A stretch of 12,386 bases of DNA from an uncultured Oscillospiraceae bacterium. GTDB taxonomy: Bacteria > Bacillota > Clostridia > Oscillospirales > Acutalibacteraceae. The translations under genes and the position numbers were made by a program. Numbering within the stretch: position 1 is the first letter of the stretch; each line of letters begins with the position of its first letter. Positions 1 through 7,308 of the stretch are shown piece after piece. The stretch lies in contig URPG01000030.1 in the NCBI GenBank assembly GCA_900549675.1, forward strand, positions 1 through 12,386, written 5' to 3'. The notes beneath the pieces were generated by a model. It saw only the letters and a program-made list of their open reading frames with translations. It was not told the origin of the DNA and did not search any database.

Positions 1-46
1 AAACATCTGCGGGGTTACTCCTTCCCAGTACAGAGGTAAATCCTAA
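1..46 (+). CDS. AraC-family transcriptional regulator, C-terminal end (partial)
   Basis: Reading from base 2, the frame gives NICGVTPSQYRGKS and then TAA at 44-46. The pattern G-V-T-P-S-Q-Y-R is the well-known end of the second helix-turn-helix of AraC-type DNA-binding domains (G-x-x-P-x-x-Y-R). The gene is cut by the window edge, so only the last 14 codons are visible. It cannot be told whether this is a stand-alone AraC regulator or a YesN-like response regulator with an AraC output domain. LplABC-type sugar transport operons are often preceded by YesM/YesN or AraC regulators, which fits the permeases that follow. It probably activates the downstream units in response to the transported substrate; that role is inferred. 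A terminator follows 29 bases after its stop. Confidence 0.8.
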   Translation, partial: NICGVTPSQYRGKS

Positions 47-74
47 AATGATTATAGCGCAGATACCCCGAAAT

Positions 75-113
75 AAAAAACAAGGGCGGAGGATTTTCTG
101 TCCTTGTTTTTTT
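75..113 (+). terminator. Rho-independent terminator after the regulator gene
   Basis: A run of A followed by CAAGG (81-85) pairs with CCTTG (102-106) followed by a run of T. The inner part (86-91 with 96-101) continues the stem with a few G-U pairs around a small loop. The seven-T tract at 107-113 directly follows the GC-rich stem, as expected for an intrinsic terminator. It separates the AraC-type gene from the transport unit, so the latter needs its own promoter. The A-run also gives the reverse strand a T tract, so it could work in both directions. Confidence 0.85.
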
Positions 114-126
114 GTTTCAGAATTGA

Positions 127-147
127 GAAAAATAATGCATAAAATTC
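127..147 (+). promoter_or_regulatory. Putative operator, copy 1 (ATGCAT-centred dyad)
   Basis: The block contains AAAATAATGCATAA (129-142), a 14-base sequence repeated exactly at 3960-3973 upstream of the enzyme unit. Around the ATGCAT core (135-140) the flanks GAAAAAT and AAATTC form an imperfect dyad. The site ends 14 bases before the -35 box of the transport promoter, an upstream position suited to an activator. That it is a protein-binding site is inferred from the repetition and position; the binding protein is not known, though the adjacent AraC-type regulator is a candidate. Confidence 0.45.
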
Positions 148-161
148 AACAAAAAAGTTCA

Positions 162-190
162 TTGTTTTAGGGCGTTATTATACTTATAAT
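162..190 (+). promoter_or_regulatory. Sigma-A type promoter of the transport unit
   Basis: TTGTTT (162-167) and a perfect TATAAT (185-190) are separated by 17 bases, a near-ideal vegetative promoter. Transcription would start near 197 and give a leader of about 25 bases before the TTG start at 222. It lies downstream of the terminator at 75-113, so the transporter genes are transcribed independently of the regulator gene. The dyad at 127-147 sits just upstream. Confidence 0.7.
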
Positions 191-221
191 TTTAAACAAG
201 AGATTAAAGGAGGTAATACAC

Positions 222-1175
222 TTGGCAAACACTTTGTCTGCGCCTGTGCGGAAAAGAGATCGTTATGGAAATAAAACTTTAAAACAAAGGATATGGGACC
301 ATAAAATACTATATTTGTTTATACTGCCTTTGATTGTTTGGCTGTTGATTTTCCAATATCAACCTATGTATGGTGCCACACTGGCTTTTAAAGACTATAA
401 ATACAATTTGGGGATTATGGGCAGTCCTTGGGTAGGCTTTAAACATTTTGAAAAGTTTATGAGTTCACCTGATTTCTGGATTGTGATTAAAAACACGCTG
501 ATTATCAGCGGTATGAAACTATTAATTGCGTTTCCTGCGCCGATATTGCTTTCGCTGCTTTTAAATGAGGTTCGATCCACAAAATTTAAAAGAACGGTAC
601 AAACGATGAGTTATTTACCCAACTTTGTTTCATGGGTAGTGGTTGTGCAGATTTTAACGGTGGTTTTTTCTCCTTATGGAGGGATTTATAACAATATACG
701 GAACATGATGGGGTTGGAAAGTCAATTTGTGATGGGGGCTAAAAGTGCTTTTTATCCCATTGTAATTTTATCTGATATTTGGAAAAATGCCGGTTGGAAC
801 TCGATTATTTATCTTTCGGCGCTTACCAGCATCGGTGTTGAGTTATACGAGGCAGCTGAAATTGACGGTGCAGGCAGGCTGAGGTGTACTTGGCATATTA
901 CACTCCCAGGCATTAAAGAAACCATAGGCATTATGTTTATCATGGCGGTTGGCAATATCTTAAATGCCGGTTTTGATCAGATTTTGCTGTTAAAGCAGCC
1001 GGCAAATGTCCAGATTTCTGAGATTTTGGATACCTATATTTTAAACACCGGTTTAAACTATGGCCGATTTGAATATGCCACGGCAATAGGGCTTTTTAAA
1101 TCCGTTTTTGCCATTGTTATGATGTTTATCGCCAATCATGTCTGTAAAAAAACAATGGAAGTCAGTCTGTGGTAG
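222..1175 (+). CDS. ABC sugar transporter permease, LplB type
   Basis: This is an inner-membrane permease of a carbohydrate ABC importer, partner of the next two genes. The 317-residue product has about six hydrophobic segments (near residues 28-46, 92-114, 129-149, 177-201, 237-259 and 288-309). The cytoplasmic EAA loop, E-A-A-E-I-D-G-A at 210-217 followed by a leucine-proline, docks the ATPase. Length and the N-terminal 'YLFILPLIVWLLIFQYQPMYG' type segment match the LplB family (MalF-like branch). The start is TTG at 222, chosen because AAAGGAGG (206-213) lies 8 bases upstream and no ATG is better placed. The stop is 13 bases before the next gene. Substrate cannot be read from the permease; an oligosaccharide is likely from the family and the hydrolases downstream. 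Confidence 0.92.
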   Translation: MANTLSAPVRKRDRYGNKTLKQRIWDHKILYLFILPLIVWLLIFQYQPMYGATLAFKDYKYNLGIMGSPWVGFKHFEKFMSSPDFWIVIKNTLIISGMKLLIAFPAPILLSLLLNEVRSTKFKRTVQTMSYLPNFVSWVVVVQILTVVFSPYGGIYNNIRNMMGLESQFVMGAKSAFYPIVILSDIWKNAGWNSIIYLSALTSIGVELYEAAEIDGAGRLRCTWHITLPGIKETIGIMFIMAVGNILNAGFDQILLLKQPANVQISEILDTYILNTGLNYGRFEYATAIGLFKSVFAIVMMFIANHVCKKTMEVSLW

Positions 1176-1188
1176 AGGAGAGAAATTT

Positions 1189-2076
1189 ATGAGAAAAAGA
1201 ACACAGGGACAAAAGGTTTTTGCTGTTTTTAATTATATTCTTTTGGGGTTATTTGGTTTTATCACTTTCTATCCGTTTTGGTATGTATTGATTGCCTCTT
1301 TTAACACAGGGCGTGATTTTGTAAAGGGTGGTGTGTATATTCTTCCCAGAGAGTTTACTTTACAGAATTATCAGATGGCGTTTAAAGACGACCGTATTTT
1401 TGCCTCTCTCGGTATTTCTGTGGGAAGAACTCTTTTGGGGACGGTTATCAGCCTGTTGGCTGTGGCACTGCTGGCGTATGCTCTTTCCATTAAAAGTTTG
1501 CCGGGGCGTACGGGAATTACTTTCTTCTTCTTCTTTACAACACTATTCAGCGGCGGGATGATTCCGTATTTCATGCAGCTGAGAAGTTTAGGGCTGACAA
1601 ACAGCTTCTTTCTCTATATTTGGCCGGGGGTTTACAGCTTTTTTAACCTGATATTAATGAGGAGCAATTTCAACAGTATCCCTGAAGAATTGCGCGAGTC
1701 GGCACAGTTGGACGGAGCAGGAGATGTTCGTGTTCTGTTCCAAATTTACTTACCGCTTTCCAAACCGATTTTAGCAACATTGGCATTGCTTATCGGAGTT
1801 GGTCATTGGAATGATTGGTTTACAGGTGCCTATTATCAAAGCGTACAAGCGCTAAAGCCAGCTTCAACCGTATTGCAGCAGCTTTTGGCAGAGGCAACGG
1901 CAAACCAGACGATTAAGGTCGGGCAAGAAACAGCGGCGGGATCTTTGACAACGTATACCTCACAGTCTTTGCAAATGGCATTTGTGATGATTTTAACCAT
2001 GCCGATTGTTGTGGTATATCCGTTCCTGCAAAAATATTATGTCAAAGGAATGATGGTTGGTTCTGTTAAAGGCTAA
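1189..2076 (+). CDS. ABC sugar transporter permease, YtcP/LplC type
   Basis: Second membrane subunit of the importer, MalG-like branch (YtcP/LplC family). I place the start at ATG 1189, preceded by AGAGGAGAG with about 8 bases of spacing. This gives 295 residues, normal for the family. An earlier in-frame ATG at 1138 lies inside the upstream gene, has no ribosome binding site and would add 17 residues unlike a permease N-terminus. Several hydrophobic segments are visible, beginning with residues about 14-38. The EAA loop reads E-S-A-Q-L-D-G-A at 170-177, followed by an L-P-L-S-K-P stretch. The C-terminal 'KYYVKGMMVGSVKG' ending is typical of this family. It is in one operon with the first permease (13-base gap) and the binding protein (36-base gap). 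Confidence 0.92.
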   Translation: MRKRTQGQKVFAVFNYILLGLFGFITFYPFWYVLIASFNTGRDFVKGGVYILPREFTLQNYQMAFKDDRIFASLGISVGRTLLGTVISLLAVALLAYALSIKSLPGRTGITFFFFFTTLFSGGMIPYFMQLRSLGLTNSFFLYIWPGVYSFFNLILMRSNFNSIPEELRESAQLDGAGDVRVLFQIYLPLSKPILATLALLIGVGHWNDWFTGAYYQSVQALKPASTVLQQLLAEATANQTIKVGQETAAGSLTTYTSQSLQMAFVMILTMPIVVVYPFLQKYYVKGMMVGSVKG

Positions 2077-2112
2077 CCTTAATCATATCAAACTTATTAT
2101 TAGGAGGAGAAT

Positions 2113-3864
2113 ATGTTAAAGCGATTATTATCCATTGCTCTTTCAGTGATGCTTGTTCTGGGTGTTTTATCCGGCTGTACCAATGATCAAGCAAATGTAT
2201 CGAGTGAAAAACCGAAGGAAAATCAGTCCGGTACAAACAGCGCGGGAAGTGCCGAACCCGCACAAACCAAGTTTGATGACGTACGTTTGAAAATGCTGAT
2301 TTGCTGGAATGGTGGTTTCCCCACAGCCAGTGACCAGTACAACAACCCTGTGGCAGCCAAAATCCGTGAAAAAACCGGTGTTACCGTAGAGTTTGAAGAA
2401 ATCATGATGAGCGAAACCGAAAAACTCAACCTGATGTTTGCCACAGGGGATATGCCCGACATCATTAATGCTCCTTATTGGGGCGGAACAGCCGGTGAAA
2501 CAGCTGTCATTAAAAAGGCCGGTGCAGAAGGCCGTTTAATTGATATCAAAGATAAGCTTCCCAATTACAAAAATTTGCAAAGTGCTTATGAGATAGGCAC
2601 CATCGGTACAAAATATTTTGAAAACGATATCAATTATTCAGAATTTAACGGAGCTACTTATATTCTTCCGCAGGAAGTGGGCGCCGGTGTCGAAAACGAA
2701 AACAACTGGGCCTATGGTATTTTTGTACGCGGCGATGTGCCTAAGGCATTAAACATTGATCCTACTACAATAAAAACCACTGAGCAGCTTTATGATTTTA
2801 TGGTAAAAGCCAAAAATCACGGTTTTAAAGACGCCAACGGGAATGATACCATCATTGCAACCACCTATCATGAGGGTTGGGATGTCAGCGGCTATTATCA
2901 GAATTTTAAACCCAAGACACTGACGGGCGATAATGGATATTTCTTAGGAGAAGATGGCAAAATCGGTTACATGCCGCTGACAGAGAACTTTATTGACCGC
3001 AATCTCTTTATCTGGAGATTGGTACATGAGGGTATCTTAGATAAAGAATGCTTTAAACACTCTGACGCACAGGCAGATGAAAAAGTGGGTAACGGTACAG
3101 CACTGTTTGCCTCTGCACAATATGGTGTGGTAATTCGTTCTACGCAGCTTACCGGCCTTTATGATTCCAACCCTGAAATGCGCTATACTTGGGTAGGACC
3201 GTTAGATTTTGAAGATGGTTCTCCTTCTGTTCAAATTCGTTCGGAAGGCCGTAATGGTTCACCGGCTATTATTTTCCCAACGACTTGTTCCAATATTGAC
3301 GCTGCTCTTACTTACTTGGATTATGTGAACAGTGAAGAAGGCGCAAGACTGGCCCAATACGGCATCGAGGGTGAAACCTATGAAATGAATGCCGATAATC
3401 AGCCAAGGATGAATGCCGAGTGGACAGAAAAATATCAAAATGACAACGAAGGCACAAAAGAACAGCTAAGAGAACTTGGCGTTGGTTATATGTTAGGCCG
3501 TGTTCTTTGCGCCGATAAAAGAATGACTTGGTGGGGCGAAAAAGACGCCTTTCAGGCTGACGCTGAAAATGAATATGTCAAAGAGTATAAAAAAGTAAAA
3601 CCCGTTGAGCAGATTGACGGATATTCCATTGACGGTATCATTCCAAACTTTGAGCGCTATGCGGAGGTAAGTGAAATTGCTTGGGAGGGTACAACCGAAA
3701 AGGATTACAGAGAAAGAGCTTATTTTGCTGAAACAGAAGAAGAGGCTCGCCAAATTTTTATGGATTATCAAGAATATATTAAAACGGGCAACAATGGCGC
3801 ACTGCCGGCTTTGTTAGATTGGATGACAGAACAGTTAAAAACAAGAGATGACTTTGCTTTCTAA
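2113..3864 (+). CDS. Extracellular solute-binding lipoprotein, LplA/YtcQ type
   Basis: This is the substrate-capturing subunit of the importer, anchored outside the membrane by a lipid. The N-terminus has positive residues, a hydrophobic core and the lipobox L-S-G-C, with Cys22 as the lipidated residue after signal peptidase II cleavage. A low-complexity Ser/Asn/Gly-rich linker follows (about residues 26-50). The mature domain begins with a typical strand and a 'KIREKTGVTVEFEEI' motif of family 1 binding proteins. At 583 residues it is of the long LplA/YtcQ class rather than the roughly 420-residue MalE class. AGGAGG at 2102-2107 gives a good ribosome binding site. It is the last gene before a strong hairpin (3888-3919), which may also protect its message. 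The exact glycan bound cannot be told from sequence. Confidence 0.92.
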   Translation: MLKRLLSIALSVMLVLGVLSGCTNDQANVSSEKPKENQSGTNSAGSAEPAQTKFDDVRLKMLICWNGGFPTASDQYNNPVAAKIREKTGVTVEFEEIMMSETEKLNLMFATGDMPDIINAPYWGGTAGETAVIKKAGAEGRLIDIKDKLPNYKNLQSAYEIGTIGTKYFENDINYSEFNGATYILPQEVGAGVENENNWAYGIFVRGDVPKALNIDPTTIKTTEQLYDFMVKAKNHGFKDANGNDTIIATTYHEGWDVSGYYQNFKPKTLTGDNGYFLGEDGKIGYMPLTENFIDRNLFIWRLVHEGILDKECFKHSDAQADEKVGNGTALFASAQYGVVIRSTQLTGLYDSNPEMRYTWVGPLDFEDGSPSVQIRSEGRNGSPAIIFPTTCSNIDAALTYLDYVNSEEGARLAQYGIEGETYEMNADNQPRMNAEWTEKYQNDNEGTKEQLRELGVGYMLGRVLCADKRMTWWGEKDAFQADAENEYVKEYKKVKPVEQIDGYSIDGIIPNFERYAEVSEIAWEGTTEKDYRERAYFAETEEEARQIFMDYQEYIKTGNNGALPALLDWMTEQLKTRDDFAF

Positions 3865-3887
3865 TTGACTTTTTCCAATCAATTGTT

Positions 3888-3919
3888 AAGGACAGACGTA
3901 TGCAAATATGTCTGTCCTT
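3888..3919 (+). terminator. Hairpin at the end of the transport unit
   Basis: AAGGACAGAC (3888-3897) pairs perfectly with GTCTGTCCTT (3910-3919). Four further pairs (3898-3901 with 3906-3909, one G-U) extend the stem to 14 bp and close on a GCAA tetraloop of the stable GNRA class. The T run after the stem is short (TTTCTG), so termination may be partial. Alternatively the hairpin could act mainly as a 3'-end stabiliser for the binding-protein message. It lies 24 bases after the stop of the binding protein and upstream of the second dyad. Confidence 0.65.
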
Positions 3920-3957
3920 TCTGATATAATGAACTTGAGAAACAGGAATAAGAAAAC

Positions 3958-3979
3958 TGAAAATAATGCATAATTTTCA
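3958..3979 (+). promoter_or_regulatory. Putative operator, copy 2 (ATGCAT-centred dyad)
   Basis: A nearly perfect 22-base dyad. The arms TGAAAAT (3958-3964) and ATTTTCA (3973-3979) flank the self-complementary core ATGCAT (3966-3971), with one unpaired A on each side. Fourteen bases (3960-3973) are identical to 129-142 upstream of the transport unit. Its centre is about 100 bases before the start codon of the first enzyme gene, compared with about 85 bases for copy 1. The repetition before both units suggests a shared regulator; this is inference. Confidence 0.5.
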
Positions 3980-4004
3980 TTGAAATAGTTGATAGAAAAA
4001 ACGG

Positions 4005-4034
4005 TTAAACTTCGATAGTATAAGCTTGTATAAA
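4005..4034 (+). promoter_or_regulatory. Possible promoter of the enzyme unit
   Basis: TATAAA (4029-4034) is a plausible -10 box. The best -35-like sequence at 18-base spacing is TTAAAC (4005-4010), which matches the consensus poorly. TATAAG at 4019-4024 is an alternative -10 without a good -35. A promoter is expected here because the hairpin at 3888-3919 precedes the gap. A weak -35 would fit activator dependence at the dyad 3958-3979, but this is inferred. With the first choice the leader before the ATG at 4070 would be about 30 bases. Confidence 0.35.
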
Positions 4035-4069
4035 AACGGCAGAAGAGCAGTTTTGAAGGGGAGGATTGT

Positions 4070-6343
4070 ATGGCTTATATCAGAGATAAAAAAGAAGAAT
4101 TGACAGGATATCAGGAGGCTGTGCCTTTTCGGAAATGCATTGACTTGCAGTGTGACTTTGTCATGGTATATGGAATTGACGATACGATGCCGGAGCGCGT
4201 TAGGCAGTATAAAGAGGCAGGCTATGTTGTGCATTTAATGACGGGCATTTCTTGGGGAGAATATCAAGATTATCTGGATGGAAAATGGGATGGCAAAACA
4301 CATTGGGATGAGGCACAGACAGACCGCAATGGAAAGCAAATTATCCATAATCCGACGGTTCCGTATATGGTGCCGACCATCTCCTTCAGCAATTATTTGA
4401 CTGAAAAATTAAAAAAGGCCATAGATGTCGGTGTGGAGGCTCTTCATCTGGAAGAACCTGAATTTTGGGATTACGGTGGATATTCTGAGGCTTTTAAACG
4501 TGAATACGAAATTTATTATCAACAGCCTTGGGCACCTCCGCATAAAGATTTGGATACAAGATATAAATGCTCTAAGCTGATGGCTTATTTGTATGCCAGA
4601 GCCATCAGCCGTATCAGTGCGGAGCTAAAAGAATATACGATGGTAAAAAACGGAAAAAATATTCCGTTTTATGTGCCGACACACAGCCTGCTGAATTATA
4701 CACAGTGGAAAATCATGAGTCCTGAGGCGGCGTTAATTGATATTCCTACAGTAGACGGATGTATCGCGCAGGTTTGGACGGGTACCAGCCGCACCGCGAA
4801 TGTGTATGAAGGCCGCTATCGTGAACGCACCTTTGAAACCGCTTATTTGGAATACGGGATTATGCAGGAATTGGTCAGAGGAACGGGACGTAAAATATGG
4901 TTTCTGCATGATCCGATTGAAGACCGCCCTCTCTATGAGTGGGAAGATTATGAGAAAAATTATATTCAAACGGTGGTGGCCTCTTTTTTACACCCCGAGG
5001 TTCACCGATATGAAATTTGCCCGTGGCCTCATCGTGTGTTTGACGGGGTATATCCGAGAATTCAAGAAAAGATTGCCGAGAAAGATGAAAGCAGTGTGCC
5101 TGCATCCAATGCCAGAGCAATACCTCCGCATTACGCCACAATGCTTGCCGGCATGATACAGCTTTGCGGAGATATGGAGCAAAAAGAATATGAATTTGAA
5201 AATGAACAGGGCGGTATCGGACTTTTTATGTCAGACAGCGGACTTTTTCAAAGAAGCTTTCCGGATGGAATTGCCGAGAAAGATTTTGCTAAAAAATTGA
5301 GCAACAGCGCTGTGTTGGATGCAGGAGGAGTTTATGAAGAAAACCAGCAGCGTATAAATGAAATGATGAAACAGCTTATGGCAGATGATAAAAAGCTGTA
5401 TGATTATGTGCAAAGCGGAGCTTTCCCGCAATTTTTTGGATTGGCATTGCCCTTGTTGAAATACGGCTTGCCGGTTCAACCGGTACAACTGGATAATATC
5501 AGCCGTTTTGCCAGTTATTTGAACGGATTTTCTACTTTGATTCTCAGTTATGAATACATAAAGCCTGCTTCTCCCGATATCAATGCCTCTTTGGCGTCAT
5601 GGGTGAGAAACGGCGGTAACTTGATTTATGTGGGAGATGACAGCGACCCGTTCCATCAAATTGAAAGCTTTTGGAAAAAGGCAGGGTATGATTCTCCTTC
5701 TCAGCATTTATTTGAGCTTTGCGGACTTTCCTTTCATGTGGGAGAGGGAATTTATCCGGTAGGCAGAGGCTCTGTTTCGGTGATGAGAGTTATGCCTGCA
5801 AAAATCAGCGCTGACAGAAAATTAGCGGGTCAATACCGCTCCTTTATTCATCAGGTTTTACAGGAAAAAGGATTTCAGTGGGATTATACCAATCATCTGA
5901 CACTGCACCGCGGACCGTATATTATTTCCGCTGTTATGGACGAAAGCGTCAGTGCGGAAGAAAAAATCTTTACCGGTTTATTTGCAGATATGCTGAAAAA
6001 CGACTATCGAATTATTACTCAAAAAACAGTGGCTTCCAATGAAAATGCAATCTTGTTCAATTTAAAAAAAATAGAAGATGAGCAAATGAGAATTATTGGT
6101 ACTTCGGCAAGAATCTATGAGAGTCAAGTGTCAGAGCAAGGCATACAAATTGAGGCAAAAGCCGCAGACCGCATCAAGGTGTTTATAAGAATCAGGACGC
6201 CAAAGCCTGTGCTGGCCGCCACTGCTGCCGATGAGAAGGGTAAGGATGTGCCATTGTCTTTTGATTGGGATGAACAAAGCCGAACCGTTCTTTTTTCATA
6301 CAACAGTACAAACCAAAGGATTTATATCAAGGGTGATTTTTAA
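4070..6343 (+). CDS. Glycoside hydrolase-like protein (TIM barrel plus GATase-like domain)
   Basis: I do not recognise a named family for this 757-residue protein; the overall build resembles GH42-like and other hypothetical glycosyl hydrolases. Residues about 15-340 read like a (beta/alpha)8 barrel, with a strand ending in L-E-E-P-E-F-W (Glu128, Glu129, Glu131), another ending in F-L-H-D-P (His280, Asp281) and a late strand Y-E-I-C-P-W-P (Glu315). Glu129 or Glu131 as acid/base and Glu315 as nucleophile are guesses from position. Residues about 445-530 resemble the GATase-like trimerisation domain of GH42: a strand F-S-T-L-I-L-S and W-V-R-N-G-G-N-L-I-Y-V-G-D (511-523). A beta-rich tail follows. 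No signal peptide is present, so it should act in the cytoplasm on imported substrate. AAGGGGAGGA (4056-4065) lies 4 bases before the ATG. Its TAA overlaps the ATG of the activase by one base, implying tight co-translation. Confidence 0.65.
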   Translation: MAYIRDKKEELTGYQEAVPFRKCIDLQCDFVMVYGIDDTMPERVRQYKEAGYVVHLMTGISWGEYQDYLDGKWDGKTHWDEAQTDRNGKQIIHNPTVPYMVPTISFSNYLTEKLKKAIDVGVEALHLEEPEFWDYGGYSEAFKREYEIYYQQPWAPPHKDLDTRYKCSKLMAYLYARAISRISAELKEYTMVKNGKNIPFYVPTHSLLNYTQWKIMSPEAALIDIPTVDGCIAQVWTGTSRTANVYEGRYRERTFETAYLEYGIMQELVRGTGRKIWFLHDPIEDRPLYEWEDYEKNYIQTVVASFLHPEVHRYEICPWPHRVFDGVYPRIQEKIAEKDESSVPASNARAIPPHYATMLAGMIQLCGDMEQKEYEFENEQGGIGLFMSDSGLFQRSFPDGIAEKDFAKKLSNSAVLDAGGVYEENQQRINEMMKQLMADDKKLYDYVQSGAFPQFFGLALPLLKYGLPVQPVQLDNISRFASYLNGFSTLILSYEYIKPASPDINASLASWVRNGGNLIYVGDDSDPFHQIESFWKKAGYDSPSQHLFELCGLSFHVGEGIYPVGRGSVSVMRVMPAKISADRKLAGQYRSFIHQVLQEKGFQWDYTNHLTLHRGPYIISAVMDESVSAEEKIFTGLFADMLKNDYRIITQKTVASNENAILFNLKKIEDEQMRIIGTSARIYESQVSEQGIQIEAKAADRIKVFIRIRTPKPVLAATAADEKGKDVPLSFDWDEQSRTVLFSYNSTNQRIYIKGDF

Positions 6344-7242
6344 TGTCACAAGTAGTGGGAAATATTTTTGACATCCAGCCCTTTTCTGTTTATGACGGTC
6401 CGGGAATCCGTACGACTGTATTTTTAAAGGGTTGTAATCTGCGCTGTAAATGGTGTCATAACCCTGAATCGTGGGAAAGCAGACCACAGCTTTTATTCTA
6501 CGAAGAAAAATGTATTGGCTGTGGACAGTGTGTGCAGGGTTGTCCGCATGAAGTGCATAGCATGGCAGACGGACAACATTTTATGTATCGTGAAAAATGC
6601 CGCCGCTGTGGTCTATGTGCAGACAATTGTTATGCCGGTGCATTGAAAATGTCCGGTAAAGCTGTTACAGCAGACGAACTGTTCGACCGTATTGAACAGG
6701 AAAATATCTACTATCAAAACAGTAAAGGAGGGGTAACTTTTTCGGGGGGAGAACCGCTTTTGCAGGCAGATTTTCTGAAAGTCATTCTTCAAAAATGCAA
6801 AGAAAGCGGGATTCATACCGCAGTGGATACAGCAGGCTGTGTTTCGTTTCAGCAATTTGAGAAAATTTTGCCATATACAGATTTATTTTTATACGATATA
6901 AAGGCTGTCGATACGGTCACTCATGAAAAATTAACAGGTGTGGAAAATGCAATTATTTTAGAAAATTTACAAAAATTACTTGCATTACAGAAAGAAGTGA
7001 TGGTTCGTATTCCTTGTATTAAAGGAGCCAATTTCCATGAGATAGAACAAATGGCAGAAAAATTGCAGCAGATGTCTGTTCAAAAGGTTGAATTACTGCC
7101 ATACCATCCAATGGGAACCGCCAAACAAAAAGCACTTTCTCAAGAAGTGATTTTGTTTTCGGCACCTACTCGGGAAGAAATGCGAACGGCACAACAAGTC
7201 TTTACAGAAAAAAGCATTCTTGTGGAGTACAAAGAAAATTAA
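6343..7242 (+). CDS. Glycyl radical enzyme activase (radical SAM, two extra Fe-S clusters)
   Basis: This enzyme uses S-adenosylmethionine and a [4Fe-4S] cluster to abstract a hydrogen from the glycine of its partner, here the GRE at 7309. The radical SAM motif C-x3-C-x2-C is present at Cys31, Cys35 and Cys38 (C-N-L-R-C-K-W-C-H-N). An inserted ferredoxin domain carries two C-x2-C-x2-C-x3-C sets, at Cys57/60/63/67 and Cys86/89/92/96. S-G-G-E-P (134-138) is the SAM-binding glycine-rich strand. The insert with two clusters is standard for activases of non-PFL GREs (the choline lyase, glycerol dehydratase and hydroxyphenylacetate decarboxylase type) and is absent from PFL activase. The length of 299 residues is normal. 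Its ATG overlaps the upstream TAA (TAATG), with AAGGGTGA just before as ribosome binding site. Pairing with the adjacent GRE is near certain from context. Confidence 0.95.
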   Translation: MSQVVGNIFDIQPFSVYDGPGIRTTVFLKGCNLRCKWCHNPESWESRPQLLFYEEKCIGCGQCVQGCPHEVHSMADGQHFMYREKCRRCGLCADNCYAGALKMSGKAVTADELFDRIEQENIYYQNSKGGVTFSGGEPLLQADFLKVILQKCKESGIHTAVDTAGCVSFQQFEKILPYTDLFLYDIKAVDTVTHEKLTGVENAIILENLQKLLALQKEVMVRIPCIKGANFHEIEQMAEKLQQMSVQKVELLPYHPMGTAKQKALSQEVILFSAPTREEMRTAQQVFTEKSILVEYKEN

Positions 7243-7260
7243 AATCCACATCAAGTCATA

Positions 7261-7297
7261 GGAAGGAGGACGCTTATCGTCATCAAATGGCGGTGAG
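7261..7297 (+). promoter_or_regulatory. Unusual ribosome-binding region before the GRE gene
   Basis: A strong Shine-Dalgarno sequence GGAAGGAGG (7261-7269) lies 39 bases before the GRE start at 7309, too far to serve it directly. A small hairpin GACG-CTTAT-CGTC (7269-7281) follows at once. The in-frame TGA at 7294-7296 rules out an upstream start for the GRE. The weak GGTGAG (7292-7297), 11 bases before ATG 7309, is the only local site. The strong site is better placed for ATG 7287, which opens a 25-codon frame ending at 7364 that overlaps the GRE start in another frame. Confidence 0.45.
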
Positions 7298-7308
7298 CAG
7301 TAGAGAAT

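Noticed and set aside
5..70. Two crossing complementary pairs (ATCTGCG 5-11 with CGCAGAT 58-64; CGGGGT 10-15 with ACCCCG 65-70) that could form a pseudoknot or riboswitch
   Set aside because: Most of the left side is coding sequence for the end of an AraC-type protein, the two stems share bases, and no known riboswitch core is recognisable. Chance pairing or part of the terminator region is more likely.
1138..1188. Upstream ATG at 1138 as start of the second permease
   Set aside because: It lies inside the first permease gene, has no ribosome binding site, and adds a segment unlike permease N-termini; ATG 1189 has AGAGGAGAG at proper distance.
3863..3884. AATTGA/TCAATT inverted repeat just after the binding-protein stop
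   Set aside because: Only six AT-rich pairs with a 10-base loop; too weak to call beside the strong hairpin at 3888-3919.
4800..5156. 118-codon open frame on the plus strand inside the 757-aa gene
   Set aside because: It is a different frame within a continuous long gene, has no ribosome binding site, and its product shows no domain-like pattern.
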